Of a DNA stretch of 64,000 bases, positions 27,652-38,597 are shown piece by piece. Every line of letters begins with the position of its first letter. The stretch's first letter is position 1. The stretch is taken from assembly GCF_963678635.1 (NCBI RefSeq), contig NC_087070.1:27034057-27098056 (forward strand), written 5' to 3'. A model generated the notes under the pieces. The model was not told the origin of the DNA, did no database searches, and was given only the letters and a program-made list of their open reading frames with translations. This stretch comes from Symsagittifera roscoffensis (taxonomy: Eukaryota; Xenacoelomorpha; Acoela; Convolutidae). The translations under genes were made by a program, and so were the position numbers.

Positions 27652-28428
27652 TGTTCAAACTTTGTGGGTGACCCTATTTCATAGGGACAACTTTAACTTA
27701 TATAAATCATGAAAGTTTGGATCAATGTCCTTGAATGTCTGGCCAGCACTTTTGGTACTAATAACTGTTCTACGACTGGATATGCCTGAAACAATAAATG
27801 CAGTTTGCCTTAGATTGATATATGATTCACTTGATCTTCATTCCAATTTACTTACTAAACACTGAGACCTTTTTCTACTTCAACAATGCACAACAAACGG
27901 CGATCTATGTTACTTTAGTAAATTGCGTAATGCAGCAAAATCATTATAGTTTGCAGCTGTAGCTAAATAATTTGACCGATCAAATCCTGTTAGTTTTACA
28001 GAGCGAGTTTGATTCCTGCGACCAGTTCAAAACAAGTATTTAAAATATTCAATTATATTCTTGATAACTATCACTGTAAAATACTTCGAACTAATCAATC
28101 AAGATCCATGACTAAAACTTAAAATCATTTGTAAGAGAGAAACTATTTATAGTTTCAGCCGGAGAAGTATAAATTCAACTCAGCAAACAGTTGCTCTTCC
28201 TCGACTCTAACCTGGCAAGAAAACTAGTATACACTACATCTATTGAGACTTGGAAATATAAGAGTGGGATTAGGATCGGTATTAAACAAGGAAGTTGCAC
28301 GAATCTATCCGGCCGAAAATAAGATAGCGTGACGAACAGACGGTGTTCCTTATCCAAAATTACTCTATGAGAAAGCCACCCCGGACTTAAACTCAATACA
28401 CATAGAAAATTTTCAAGAAGATCAGTCA
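27652..28428 (+). mobile_element. solo LTR of a Ty3/gypsy-type retrotransposon (LTR 1)
   Basis: This 777-bp segment begins TGTTCAAACTTTGTGGGTG and ends GATCAGTCA, fitting the usual TG...CA form. It shares its whole length with the LTRs starting at 32,310 and 36,317, but is flanked by satellite on both sides with no pol next to it, so it is a solo LTR. The flanking five bases are taaat (27,647-27,651) and taaac (28,429-28,433), a possible imperfect target-site duplication. Inside are a TATA-like tataaat (28,168-28,174) and the near-palindrome GAAACTATTTATAGTTTC (28,139-28,156), which is conserved even in the oldest LTR fragment. Confidence 0.85.
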
Positions 28429-29365
28429 TAAACGATACTTGGTTGGAAAACTCAACTTAAGATTTGAGCAGTCATACATGGGGGCAAGATTTGCAATCAA
28501 GGAGAGTAATCGGACAGCCACCAACTACAGAGTTGGGAATTTGCAAATTAACAAAAAAAATTCTTAAATTTTCTGAATTTAAAAAAAAACTAAAAAGGTC
28601 ATATCTCGAAAACTAGGAGAACTTGAGCAGTCATGTTCGGACAAAAAACTCCCAACGTCAAGGAGTGCCCAAACTTACTATAGATATGGGAAGTTCAAAT
28701 TCTACCACAAATTTAATATCCAAGTTATCTGAACATTTAAGTTCAAATAAACGATACTTGGTTGGAAAACTCAACTTAAGATTTGAGCAGTCATACATGG
28801 GGGCAAGATTTGCAATCAAGGAGAGTAATCGGACAGCCACCAACTACAGAGTTGGGAATTTGCAAATTAACAAAAAAAATTCTTAAATTTTCTGAATTTA
28901 AAAAAAACTAAAAAGGTCATATCTCAAAAACTAGGAGAACTTGAGCAGTCATGTTCGGACAAAAAACTCCCAACGTCAAGGAGTGCCCAAACTTACTATA
29001 GATATGGGAAGTTCAAATTCTACCACAAATTTAATATCCAAGTTATCTGAACATTTAAGAAGATATAAAAAACGTCACACCTCGGAAACTAAGGGCATTG
29101 AGCAGTCGCACTTTAACGCACTATTTGCAAATTTGAACTCCAGAGGGTATCATCGCAGCAGAACTCAAAGGATGAGAACTTCAAATGTTTTGAATTGTTA
29201 AAAATCGAAGTTTCTGAAAAATTTTAAAAAATCATAAAACAGGTCGTATCTCGGAAACTACAAGGATTTGAGCAGTCAAATTTGGAGGCAAGAATCGCAA
29301 TCCTTGAGAGTACTTTTACCGCACCCAAGTACAAGGTTGGAAAACTCAACTTCGAGAAAGTTTAA
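28429..29365. repeat. satellite remnant between two LTRs
   Basis: Satellite of the type seen at 22-26 kb resumes after LTR 1. The first ~319 bp is tandemly duplicated (28,428 to 28,747), and the duplicated segment includes the last bases of the LTR side (ataaacgatacttgg). The local duplication therefore happened after the LTR inserted. The block then runs through B and C subunits until it meets a truncated second LTR. Confidence 0.88.
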
Positions 29366-30113
29366 AGTTTGGATCAATGTCCAAATATAAATCATGAAAG
29401 TTTGGATCAATGTCCTTGAATGTCTGGCCAGCACTTTTGTTACTAATAACTGTTCTACGTCTGGATATGCCTGAAACAATAAATGCAGTTTGCCTTAGAT
29501 TGATATATGATTCACTTGATCTTCATTCCAATTTACTTACTAAACACTGAGACCTTTTTCTACTTCAACAATGCACAACAAACGGCGATCTATGTTACTT
29601 TAGTAAATTGCGTAATGCAGCAAAATCATTATAGTTTGCAGCTGTAGCTAAATAATTTGACCGATCAAATCCAGTTAGTTTTACAGAGCGAGTTTGATTC
29701 CTGCGACCAGTTCAAAACAAGTATTTAAAATATTCAATTATATTCTTGATAACTATCACTGTAAAATACTTCGAACTAATCAATCAAGATCCATGACTAA
29801 AACTTAAAATCATTTGTAAGAGAGAAACTATTTATAGTTTCAGCCGGAGAAGTATAAATTCAACTCAGCAAACAGTTGCTCTTCCTCGACTCTAACCTGG
29901 CAAGAAAACTAGTATACACTACATCTATTGAGACTTGGAAATATAAGAGTGGGATTAGGATCGGTATTAAACAAGGAAGTTGCACGAATCTATCCGACCG
30001 AAAATAAGATAGCGTGACGAACAGACGGTGTTCCTTATCCAAAATTACTCTATGAGAAAGCCACCCCGGACTTAAACTCAATACACATAGAAAATTTTCA
30101 AGAAGATCAGTCA
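29366..30113 (+). mobile_element. LTR 2, 5' truncated
   Basis: Almost identical to LTR 1 from the phrase aaatcatgaaagtttggatc onward, but missing its first ~45-50 bp, which are replaced by a short duplication of gtttggatcaatgtcc. It ends in the same GATCAGTCA. It is closer to LTR 1 (very few differences) than to LTRs 3 and 4. It stands 5' of pol remnant A, but a ~100-bp stretch that also follows LTR 4 separates them. Confidence 0.82.
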
Positions 30114-30211
30114 TAAACGACTTTATAAAATGATGCTGGTTTTATGCATTTAGACAAACAACAAATTTTTATTTCTCGTCATTCTTTTTGAGGAAAAGAG
30201 ACATATTCAAG

Positions 30212-30245
30212 CAGGGGCGGATTTAAGCGGGGGCTTGGGCATTTT
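30212..30245 (+). mobile_element. left-end fragment of a hAT-like MITE
   Basis: The segment starts caggggcggattta and is preceded by tattcaag, matching the left end and the target-site duplication (tatttaag) of the complete MITE at 37,189. The ~98 bp before it (30,114-30,211) also matches the ~96 bp before the complete copy. Only a few dozen bases of the element remain before pol remnant A begins. Confidence 0.7.
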
Positions 30246-30262
30246 ATAAATCATAATGAAAT

Positions 30263-30760
30263 TACGCCTTTAATCCGGAAAACCGGAAGGCAATTGATGA
30301 GTTAAAGGCGCCACGGCCGCGGCGACAGCTTAGGTCGCTAATGGGTTCCCTGCATAGTTTGCATGAAATTTTACCGAATCTGGCAGAAATAAGCGCCCCA
30401 TTAAGCCCCCTTTTAAGCCAAAATAATGATTTTATTGGAAAAATCATTGCCAGACAGCGTTTGACTCTTTGACTCAGCGTTTGAATTGATAGCAAACATT
30501 ACCGAAATTAAGCACTTCGATATACACAGAGAAACGTGAACCGTGTGCGATGCAAATCACGACGGGCTAGGCGCGATGCTAGAACAAAACAGTCATGAGG
30601 GATGGCAACCCATATCGTTCCCATACAGATATCTAAATTACGCCGAACGCAAAAACTCAACCAACGAGCTAGAATTACTAGCGGTGGTATGGGCCATTGA
30701 ACATACAGAAACTACATTTACGGCCGAGTTTTACGGCAATTTCAGATCATAAAGCCTTAC
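30263..30760 (+). pseudogene. Ty3/gypsy pol remnant A: RT thumb and RNase H
   Basis: From 30,263 a frame reads as the end of a gypsy-type reverse transcriptase, with the recognisable connection motif LRSLMGSLHSLHEILPNLAE and then a leucine/proline-rich APLSPLL. A frameshift and a stop follow near 30,470. From 30,541 an RNase H-like stretch continues, with CDANHDGLGAMLEQN (first catalytic Asp present) and NELELLAVVWAIEH (the Glu-containing helix). It breaks at about 30,750. RT catalytic domains, protease and gag are absent. GC content is visibly higher than in the neighbours. The element cannot make active enzyme. Confidence 0.85.
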
Positions 30761-30786
30761 TAACATTATTAAAATCGTCCCCGAAA

Positions 30787-31400
30787 GGAAACAAACCTTA
30801 CATCATGGCATAGACAAAATGTACGCCGCATTCAAGGATATCTGGATGCTAATGATGCACCGCAATTTGGCGGCAACAGCGAAATTTTGCAAACAATATC
30901 TCGAAGCAGGTAAAAATCTGAAATCAGATATAGCTAAGGGTAATCTGGGCAAAACATACGTATCGACAGAACCTAACGAAGTAGTTCAAAAAAATTTTCG
31001 GGGGCCGGTCAATTACGTGAATGGACGAAAAAAGTACGCACTGGTTGCCGTTGACGTCTTTTCGGATTGGCCGTCGGCCTCTGTTTGCTCAAGAAAAAAC
31101 TCAAATATTTTAAGACTCTTGAAAAAGTACAGAGCCACGCACGGGAACCCTCGAAAACTGCATATGGACCAAGCCTCTGGGTTTTGCTCTCAAAAAATAT
31201 GAAGATTTTGCGAAAAGGAAAATATTGAACTGTTAAAATTGCCGGTTAGAGATCATCGGGCAACCGGTATGATAGAAAGAACAATCGGTTCACTAAAAAA
31301 TTACGTTATAACCTTACCAAAGGGAACAAGCAGAACAACAATTCAAACCATTAACACTCAGAGCACTGAGCGCTTTGCGATTTGTTCCAAACAGTAAAAC
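30787..31400 (+). pseudogene. Ty3/gypsy pol remnant A: integrase
   Basis: Directly after the truncated RNase H (an internal deletion of roughly 1 kb relative to remnant B) comes the integrase zinc-binding region. HHGIDKMYAA supplies the His residues; the second Cys of the CxxC is Tyr here (FCKQYLEAG). The catalytic core follows: the position expected for the first Asp reads QKNFRGP, so the Asp is Asn. The second Asp is kept in LHMDQASGF and the Glu in MIERTIGSLKN. A stop at 31,200 and a later frameshift break the frame. Inactive. Confidence 0.82.
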
Positions 31401-32180
31401 ATCCTTAACGCCTTTCAAAACCCCTCATGGGAAAAGCGAACACAGTCCTAAGAAATCTAGTAAAACGTCCAAGGTTGAAAAGTCTCAATAGGGATAAAGT
31501 CATAAACCAAAAACTGTCTGTTTTAGACGAAAAGAATGGACGGCCTAATGACGAACCCTTCCGGATGGAGTATTGGGAGAAAAGTAGTGACATAAGGGTA
31601 GAGCCTGAGTACCGAAGTAACGGACCCGAATAACCCAACCAGGTATGAAAAACTAAAAAAAAAAATTGAAAAACTAACCCCACATACAGTCAAAATGAAA
31701 AAAGGCTCTCTTACGGAGAAGTGGTGTCGCGTTTAGATACGAGCAGAAAAGAGAAAAAGAGGCGGCAGGACCATTTTCTACTACGAACCGGGGGACAGTG
31801 ACACAAGATGAAGTGGCGCAAAAAGAAGCCGGCGGTTTGCCAATCAGGGCGGACAAGCCATCAGCGCAAAAGGAACGACGGGAGCGTGCCGGACGCATAA
31901 AAAGGACGACGATGGCAACGCAGGGGGAAAAAAGCAACGCATCGAAGAGTCAAGCAGCGATTCCGAGGACGAGGCGTACGAAAATCCAATGGAGACTGGA
32001 AAAAGTAAGGAGACGGGGGGAGGCGAATCAACGGCGAGAAGAGCAAGGGGAACGGACGGAGATATCGCGAGAGAAAGAACTCTAGACGTAAATGCCAGTG
32101 ACGACAATCCACCACGAGGTTCGACACGACCCAGAAAAGCGGTCACAAAATTAGGAGGAGTCATGATCAGACACCTTTAG
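31400..32180 (+). pseudogene. Ty3/gypsy pol remnant A: post-integrase C-terminal tail
   Basis: The sequence downstream of the integrase core aligns, with frameshifts, to the same region of remnant B (35,250-36,140): a segment around MGKANTVLRNLVKRP, a DDEPFR-like stretch, and a charged Lys/Arg/Glu-rich tail ending near STRPRKAVTKLGG. Such charged tails are usual for gypsy integrase C-termini. A stop near 31,631 and at least two frame changes show decay. The opposite-strand open frames here are shadows of the GC-rich tail. Confidence 0.7.
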
Positions 32181-32201
32181 GATGGGAAAGAGTCAAAATT
32201 A

Positions 32202-32220
32202 GCGGAAAAAGGGAAAGGAG
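32202..32220 (+). promoter_or_regulatory. candidate polypurine tract
   Basis: A 19-base run almost entirely of purines (gcggaaaaagggaaaggag) lies downstream of pol remnant A. A matching run sits at 36,181-36,198 after remnant B. Its place upstream of a 3' LTR fits a polypurine tract, the plus-strand primer. It is ~90 bp from the LTR start I infer, whereas such tracts normally touch the LTR. Either the LTR start is wrong or this is not the tract. Confidence 0.4.
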
Positions 32221-32309
32221 TCGAAAAGCGAAAAGCCATGGAAACTCGTTAAAACAAACTGTTAGAAAAAACTTAATTACTACTATATTTACATTACAGT
32301 AACCCGATG

Positions 32310-33085
32310 TGTAGTTTAAATTTTGTGGGTGACCCTATGTCATAGGGACAACTTTAATTTATATAAATCATGAAAGTTTGGTTCAATGTCTTTGAATGTC
32401 TGGCCAGGAGTCTTGGTACTAACCACTGTTGTACGTCTGGATACGCCTGAAACAATAAATGCAGTTTGCCTTAGATTGATATATGATACACTTGATCTTG
32501 ATTCCATTTACTTTCTAAACACTGATACCTTTTTCTACTTTAACATTGCACAGCAACCGGCAATCCATGTTACTTTAAGAAATTGCGTAATGCATCAAAA
32601 TCATTATAGTTTGCCGCTGTAGCTAAATAATTTGACCGAATGAATCTTGTTAGTTTTACAGAACGATTTTGAATCCTGCGACCAGTTCAAAACAAGTATT
32701 TAAAATATCCAATATTCTTGATAACTATCACTGTAAAATACTTCGAACTAACCAATCATGATCCATGACTAAAACTTACAATAATTTGTAATACAGAAAC
32801 TATTTATAGTTTCAGCCGGAGAAGATTAAATTTAACTCAGCAAACAGTTGCTCTTCCTCGACTCTAACCTCGCAAGAATACCAGTATACACTAGATCTAA
32901 TGAGACTTGGAAATATAAAAGTGAGATTAGGATCGGTATAAGACTAAGAAGTTGCACGAATCTATCCGGCCGAAGATAAGAAAGCGTGACCAACAGACGG
33001 TTTTCCTTGTCCAAAATTACTCTATGAAAAAGCCACCCCGGAATTAAACTCAATACACCAAGAAATTTTTCAAGAAGATCAGTCA
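32310..33085 (+). mobile_element. LTR 3, shared by pol remnants A and B
   Basis: A full-length ~776-bp LTR beginning near TGTAGTTTAAATTTTGTGGG and ending GATCAGTCA. It is closer to LTR 4 than to LTRs 1 and 2. It lies 3' of remnant A and 5' of remnant B, giving an LTR-int-LTR-int-LTR array, as unequal LTR recombination or nested insertion would leave. A ~40-bp tail (gaagatcagtcataaatagcg) is duplicated right after it at about 33,103-33,123. Confidence 0.85.
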
Positions 33086-33129
33086 TAAATAGCGGAAAAA
33101 TCTTGATATAGCGGAAGATCAGTCATAAA

Positions 33130-33722
33130 TAGCGTCAGCCCCCTTTTAAGCCAAAATAATGATTTTATTGGACAAATCATTGCCAGACAGCGTTTGACTC
33201 TTTGACTCAGCGTTTGAGTTGATAGCAAACATTACCGAACTAGCAAACATTAGCACTTCGATATACACAGAGAAACGTGAATCGTGTGCGATGCAAGTCA
33301 CGACGGGCTTGGCGCGATGCTAGAACAAAACAGTCACGAGAGATGGCAACCCATATCGTTCGCATCCAGATACCTAAACTCCGCCGAGCAGAAACACTCA
33401 ACAACCATCTAGAATTACTAGCGGTGGTATGGGCCGTTGAACACTACAAAAACTACATTTACGGTCGAGTTTTACGGCAATTTCAGATCACAAAGCCTTA
33501 CTTACATTATGAAATTCGTGTCCCCGAAAGGAAACAAAACTTTTTTCCCTCGACTAACACGATGGTTTGTCCGACTGTTACCGTATGATTTTAAAGTAGA
33601 ATACCGCCAAGAATCAGAAACGGGAATGGTCGATCACTTATCAAGATACCCGTCAGCAAAAGCGCCCCCTACAAGTCGGTACGACTCAACGTTCACCGTA
33701 GCGAAAAAAAAACATGATAAAT
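33130..33722 (+). pseudogene. Ty3/gypsy pol remnant B: RT end and RNase H
   Basis: Homology to remnant A starts abruptly at the SPLL part of the RT connection, right after LTR 3, so gag, protease and nearly all RT are missing. RNase H pieces follow in several frames: CDASHDGL-like letters around 33,290 (shifted), LELLAVVWAVEHYKN-like sequence near 33,410, then the better kept end: LTRWFVRLLPYDFKVEYRQE and VDHLSRYPSAKAPPTSRY. Several frameshifts. This copy keeps the RNase H C-terminus that remnant A has lost. Confidence 0.82.
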
Positions 33723-34500
33723 AAAGCACTTAATCTGCACAAAGAAAAAAGAAGGGAAACAGAACTCATATATAGCACAGGAAAATGTCAATCGATAGAG
33801 GGCGAAAGTTCATGTAACTACATCTCAGCCAATGGCAGTGATAAATCAAGTGAATACTCAAATGCACAAAGAGCTAAAAGCGTGCCGTCCGAGGGCGAAA
33901 GTCATGCGAGAAAATGCTAGCCAATGGCGATCAAGATATTTGCATAACGCGTGAGATATGCACAAACGGAAAACAAAAAACAGATTTCGTTCTCAATGGT
34001 TACACTCAAGTTACTTATTTTCTCATCTATCAAAATTTTCACATCAATCTCATAATTTTTTCGAAAAATTTTTTCAAGGTTATTTCACAAAACTCTCCAA
34101 CGTCAACACCAGATAAGCTAGATATCACCACGGCAATTGTAAATTCCTCAACTCAGTCAGGCAACGTAAATCTAAACCTAGTACTTAACAATCTAAATAA
34201 CCCTACAACAACTCTAAGCTCAAGTAGTTCCGACGCAGACAGAAATAAGCTCGCCGCATGATCAATTACCCCAATACGATACAGCATCAAAGAAACTAAA
34301 TACCATCATCTCTTTTTCGTCAAAATTTCCTGGCCTTTCTTAGCCTCTCGTTAACACGGAAAAGTGGATTTACTCTATTATACTAGCGGATAGCAAAAAG
34401 GTGAACACCCAGAAGTACTATGTCTCAACACCCTGGAGGCAAATATCGAGGAAGACCCAACACTTAAAATCATCGGGGATGCCATAAGAAACAAAACCCG
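33723..34500 (+). pseudogene. Ty3/gypsy pol remnant B: linker between RNase H and integrase
   Basis: This low-similarity stretch lies where gypsy elements have a spacer before the integrase zinc-binding domain. It contains an open piece with Ser/Asn-rich sequence (SPTSTPDKLDITTAIVNSS and NPTTTLSSSSSDAD) ending at 34,261, followed by broken frames and then letters like LEANIEEDPTLKIIGDAIRN near 34,430-34,500 that lead into the integrase. No separate gene is supported. Remnant A lacks this block. Confidence 0.6.
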
Positions 34501-35249
34501 AAGGTGAAGGAGATAATCACGAATTTAGGACAAAACTATGGGCAACACTACGGAGATTTCGCAGTGAACAAGAACTGTCTATGGATGGATGGCAGACTGG
34601 CGACACCAAAGGCATTAGCAACTCCAATCATGAACCGTCTTCATTATTACCATCATGGCAGAGACAAAACGTACGCCGCATCCAAGGATATCTGGATGCC
34701 AATGATGCACCGCAATTTGATGGCAACAGGGAAATTTTGCAAACAATGTCTCGCAGCAGGTAAAAATCTGAAACCAGATATAGCTAAGGGTAACCTAGGA
34801 AAACTTACGTTTCGACAGAACCCAACGAAGTAGTTCAATAGGATTATTGGGGGCCAGTTAATTAAGTGAAAGGACGAAAAAAGTACGCACTGGTTGACGT
34901 TGACGTCTTTTCGCAGTGGCCGTCGGCCTCTGTTTGCTCAAGAAAAAACTCAAATGTTTTAAGACTCTTGAAAAAGTACAGAGACACGCACGGGCACCCT
35001 CGAAAACTGCATACGGACCAAGCCTCTGGGTTTTTCTCTCAAAAAATACGAAGATTTTGCGAAAAGGAAAATATTGAACTGTTAAAATTGCCGGTTAGAG
35101 ATCATCGGGCAACCGGTATGATAGAAAGAACAATCGGTTCGCTAAAAAATTACGTTATAACCTACCCAAGGGAACAAGCAGAACAAAGATTCAAACCACT
35201 AACACTCAGAGCACTGAGCGCTTTGTTCCTAACAGTGAAACATCCTTAA
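34501..35249 (+). pseudogene. Ty3/gypsy pol remnant B: integrase
   Basis: The better preserved integrase of the two. An open piece at 34,504-34,833 holds the zinc-binding domain (MNRLHYYHHGRDKTYAA, then FCKQCLAAG with both Cys). A stop at 34,831 sits just before the core, where DYWGP keeps the first catalytic Asp but follows an in-frame TAG. A second stop near 34,863 precedes the 127-residue core piece: ALVDVDVFSQWPSA, LHTDQASGFFSQ (second Asp) and RDHRATGMIERTIGSLKN (Glu). All three DDE residues are present, but two stops separate the parts. Confidence 0.87.
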
Positions 35250-36140
35250 CGCCTTCCGAAGCCCTTCATGGGAGAAGCGAAAACAGTCTTAAGAAATCCA
35301 GTAAAACGTCCAAGTTTGAAAAATCTCAATTAGAATAAAATCGTAAACAAAAACTGTCTGCTTTAGACGAAAAGGGTGGACGGCCTAATGACGAACCCTT
35401 CCGGATGGTGGATTGGGAGAAAAGGAGTGACACACGGGTAGAGCCTGAGTACCGAAGTGGGCCACGAATCCTGGACGAACAGGAACTGGCTGAGGCAGAA
35501 AGGGAATTGAGCCACCCAAAAGCGCCACCAGTGCTGCGGCACAAATCGGCAAAACAGAGTAGATACACAGAGTACCAACAAACAGGAGTAACGGACCCGA
35601 ATCACCCAACAAGGTACGAAAAATTGAATAAAAAAATTGTAAAATTAATGCCGCATAAAGTCAAAATGAAAAAAGGCTATCTATTACGGAGAAGTGGTGT
35701 CGCGTTTAGATACGAGCAGCAAGGAGAAAAAGAGGTGACAGGACCATCTTTTAGTACGAACCGGGGGACAGTGACACAAGATAAAGTGGCGCAAAAAGAA
35801 GCCGGCGGTTTGCCTATCAGGGCGGACAAGCCATCGGCGCATAAGGAACGACGGGAGCGTGCCGGACGCATAAAAAGGACGACGATGGCAGTGCAGGGAA
35901 AAAGCAACGCATCGAAGAGTCAAGCAGCGATTCCGAGGACGAGGCGTACGAAAATCCAATGGAGACTGAAAAAAGTAAGGAGACGGGGGGAGGCGAATCA
36001 ACGGCGAGAAGAGCAAGGGGATCTGACAGAGATATCGCGAGAGAAAGAACTCTAGACGTAAATGCCAGTGACGACACGCCACCACGATGACGAGGTTCGA
36101 CACGAGCCAGAAAAGCGGTCACACAATTATGAGGAGTCAT
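35250..36140 (+). pseudogene. Ty3/gypsy pol remnant B: post-integrase C-terminal tail
   Basis: After a break at ~35,250 the C-terminal tail resumes. The long open piece at 35,405-36,055 reads VDWEKRSDTRVEPEYRSGP, then RYEKLNKKIVKLMP, then switches to a frame that is probably not the original near 35,760. In the alternative frame the sequence reads Ser/Asp/Glu-rich (EESSSDSEDEAYENPMETEK) and ends near RGSTRARKAVTQL. That frame looks like the native end of pol, so the Arg-rich end of the long open frame is likely a frameshift product. Confidence 0.7.
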
Positions 36141-36316
36141 GATCAGACGCCTGCAGGACGGGAAAGAGAGTCAAAATTAGCGAAAAAAGGGAAAGGAGTC
36201 AAAAAGTGAAAAGCCTTGGAAACTCGTTAAAAGGAACTGTGAGAAAAAACTAAATTACTACTATATTTACATTACAGATGTGTAACCGGAGTTTGAGTTC
36301 AGTAAAATTTAAATAT

Positions 36317-37092
36317 TGTTTAAATTTTGTGGGTGACCCTATGTCATAGGGACAACTTCAATTTACATAGTTCATGAAAGTTTGGTTCAATGTCCTTGAA
36401 TGTCTGGCCACAAGTCTTGGTACTAATCACTGTTCTACATCTGGATACGCCTGAAACAATAAGTGCAAATTGCCTTAGATTGATATATGATACACTTGAT
36501 CTTGATTTCATTTACTTTCTAAACACTGATACCTTTTTCTACTTCAACATTGCACAGCAACCGGCAATCCATGTTACTTTAAGAAATTGCGTAATGCAGC
36601 AAAATCATTATAGTTTGCCGCTGTAGCTAAATAATTTGACCGATCGAATCCTGTTAGTTTTACAGAGCGATTTTGAATCCTGCGATCAGTTCAAAACAAT
36701 TATTTAAAATATCCAATTACATTCTTGATAACTATCACTGTAAAATACTTCGAACTAACCAATCATGATCCATGACTAAAACTTACAAGAACTTGTAAGA
36801 CAGAAACTGTTTATAGTTTCAGCCGGAGAAGAATAAATTTAACTCAGCACACAGTTGCTCTTCCTCGACTCTAACCTCGCAAGAATACTAGTATGCACTA
36901 GATCTATTGACTAGGAAATATAAGAGCGAGGTTAGGATCGGTATTAGACTTAGAAGTTGCACGATTCTATCCGCCCGAAAAAAATAGCGTGACGAACAGA
37001 CGTTGTTCCTTATCCAAAATTACTCTTTGAGAAAGCCACCCAACCCGGACTTAAACTCAATACACCAAGAAATTTTTCAAGAAGATCAGTCA
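36317..37092 (+). mobile_element. LTR 4, downstream of pol remnant B
   Basis: A 776-bp LTR from TGTTTAAATTTTGTGGGTG to GATCAGTCA, with a purine run at 36,181-36,198 upstream. The GAAACT...TAGTTTC near-palindrome is present with one change. It is followed by ~96 bp that also follow LTR 2. Either that stretch is element leader, or LTR plus flank was copied as a block. Antisense open frames inside this and the other LTRs recur only because the LTR recurs. Confidence 0.85.
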
Positions 37093-37188
37093 TGACTAGC
37101 TTTACGAAATTATGCTGGTTTTATGCATTTAGACACAACACACTTTTATTTCTCGCCATTCTTTTTGAGGAAAAGAGACATATTTAAG

Positions 37189-37611
37189 CAGGGGCGGATT
37201 TAGGGGGCGGGAAATCAGGGATTCGACCCCCTGCCGACCCAAAGGGTCCCCTTTGGTAGTTTTTAAAAAATCCATTTTTGGCCGACCGACCCTAAAAACT
37301 TTCTAAGGGCGCCTTTGGCGCCAATTTACACTAATTTTGAGGGGGAGCGCGCGCCGAAAAAACTCGATTTTTTGGTCAAAATTTTCCAAAAACTGCATAA
37401 AAACGCCTTTTTGGAATTTTTTCAAAATTTTGCCTGCGGCGCACAAAATTTGCCCAAAACAGGGACTAAACCGTGCTTAAGCAGAGCTCGAAAAATATTA
37501 GGCAGAGCTCGAAAAATAAATTCGGTCGACCTAACAAAAAGGTTGACAAAATTTTCGAAAAATTTTTGAAAATCCGCCCCTCCCCTCGAGAAAATCCTAG
37601 ATCCACCCCTT
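37189..37611. mobile_element. 423-bp hAT-like MITE with 8-bp target-site duplication
   Basis: The element begins CAGGGGCGGATTTAGG and its right end, reverse-complemented, reads AAGGGGTGGATCTAGG, so the ends are imperfect terminal inverted repeats. Both sides are flanked by TATTTAAG (37,181-37,188 and 37,612-37,619). An 8-bp duplication and CAGGGG-type ends are typical of the hAT superfamily. The inside is noncoding and contains a duplicated gcagagctcgaaaaat. At this size it is non-autonomous. The small open frames inside it are not genes. Confidence 0.85.
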
Positions 37612-37619
37612 TATTTAAG

Positions 37620-37999
37620 TGTCGAGACATGTGCTGGCACATGACAAAAAATTTTATCCCATACGATGTGCATTCCGTTATGTGAAAAGACTTCAATGAT
37701 TCGTTGATTTTCAGTTACAATGAAAGCGAAAAAAAAACCATTTTCTTTAAACTTTGCATTGTAGCTTTAATCAAAACCGGAGTGGCTTCAATATTATATA
37801 TCCGAGGACACCATCAGACGCTTATTTTTGAATTTGCATTTGCGTGAGAAAATCACTATGAAAAGAAAGAAACGACTCGTGGACATCGGAAAAGGGGCTA
37901 CCTATAGCACGCCAGTGTAGACATCTCCGAATTGTCAATGATTCAAATGCTTTAGATTCCGGAATTACCAAACGACACGGAAGCTAAAACTTCATATTT
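37620..37999. other. unassigned spacer
   Basis: About 380 bp of apparently unique, AT-rich sequence between the MITE and the left arm of the inverted repeat. I see no open frame, repeat or homology that I can name. Confidence 0.6.
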
Positions 38000-38410
38000 T
38001 CTGAAGCACTCGTCCAAACCAGGTCAATTAAGCAAGAAAAAAACGGTAGATTCCACATCCATCTGCAAAACTAATGCCTGATTATCAAAGCCTTTATTCA
38101 AAGAAAGTTGTTTATCATTTGTAAGCCACTATCTTTGTTTCTTCAAAAAGTAGCTCAGACGTAAAATATGCATAATAGTTGCTCATTGCGAGATTGAAAA
38201 CCAAGTTGTGCGAATGCTATTAGTTTTTGATCTCTTTAATTTGACCTTTGAAGAGAGAAAATACCCATCGCAAATGAAAGTTGCAAACAAATTTACACGG
38301 AATATACACGACTAAAAATTAAAAAAGTGAATTCACTTCAATAAGCCCATATTTGGCGACGGGGAACAAACGAGATAATAAACAAAGACCAAATTATTGC
38401 ACTACTGCAC
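38000..38410 (+). repeat. left arm of a 411-bp inverted repeat
   Basis: Starting ctgaagcactcgtccaaacc and ending attattgcactactgcac, this segment is the near-perfect reverse complement of 39,487-39,897. Differences are scattered single bases and very short indels. The two arms enclose ~1.08 kb. No target-site duplication is seen at the outer ends (tatttt on the left, aaatgg on the right). Confidence 0.92.
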
Positions 38411-38597
38411 ACAAATAATCCACAAAACTATTAATAGAAAAAGAACTAGGTTTATGAGATTGGAGACAAATTCCGAAAGTTTGATTTCATTTCAAATTGA
38501 AACAATTTCTACTATTGAAGCATTACGCGTCGCACACTTCATTATCAATTGAGGGTTAGAGTAGAAGCGAAAGAATAGGAAAATATATAATCGATCA
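38411..38597. other. spacer, probable 3' untranslated side of the MCM3-like exon
   Basis: AT-rich sequence between the left arm and the stop codon of the minus-strand exon. No clear AATAAA was found on the minus strand, and no other feature. Confidence 0.4.

Noticed and set aside
28175-28429. Antisense 84-codon frame recurring in four LTRs
   Set aside because: It lies wholly within the LTR on the strand opposite pol, has no recognisable domain, and recurs only because the LTR does.
31674-32164. Minus-strand frames over the pol C-terminal tail (also 35,677-36,140)
   Set aside because: Shadow frames of a GC-rich, Arg/Lys-coding plus strand.
37315-37696. Frames on both strands inside the MITE
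   Set aside because: The element is a 423-bp non-autonomous transposon; no transposase-like sequence.
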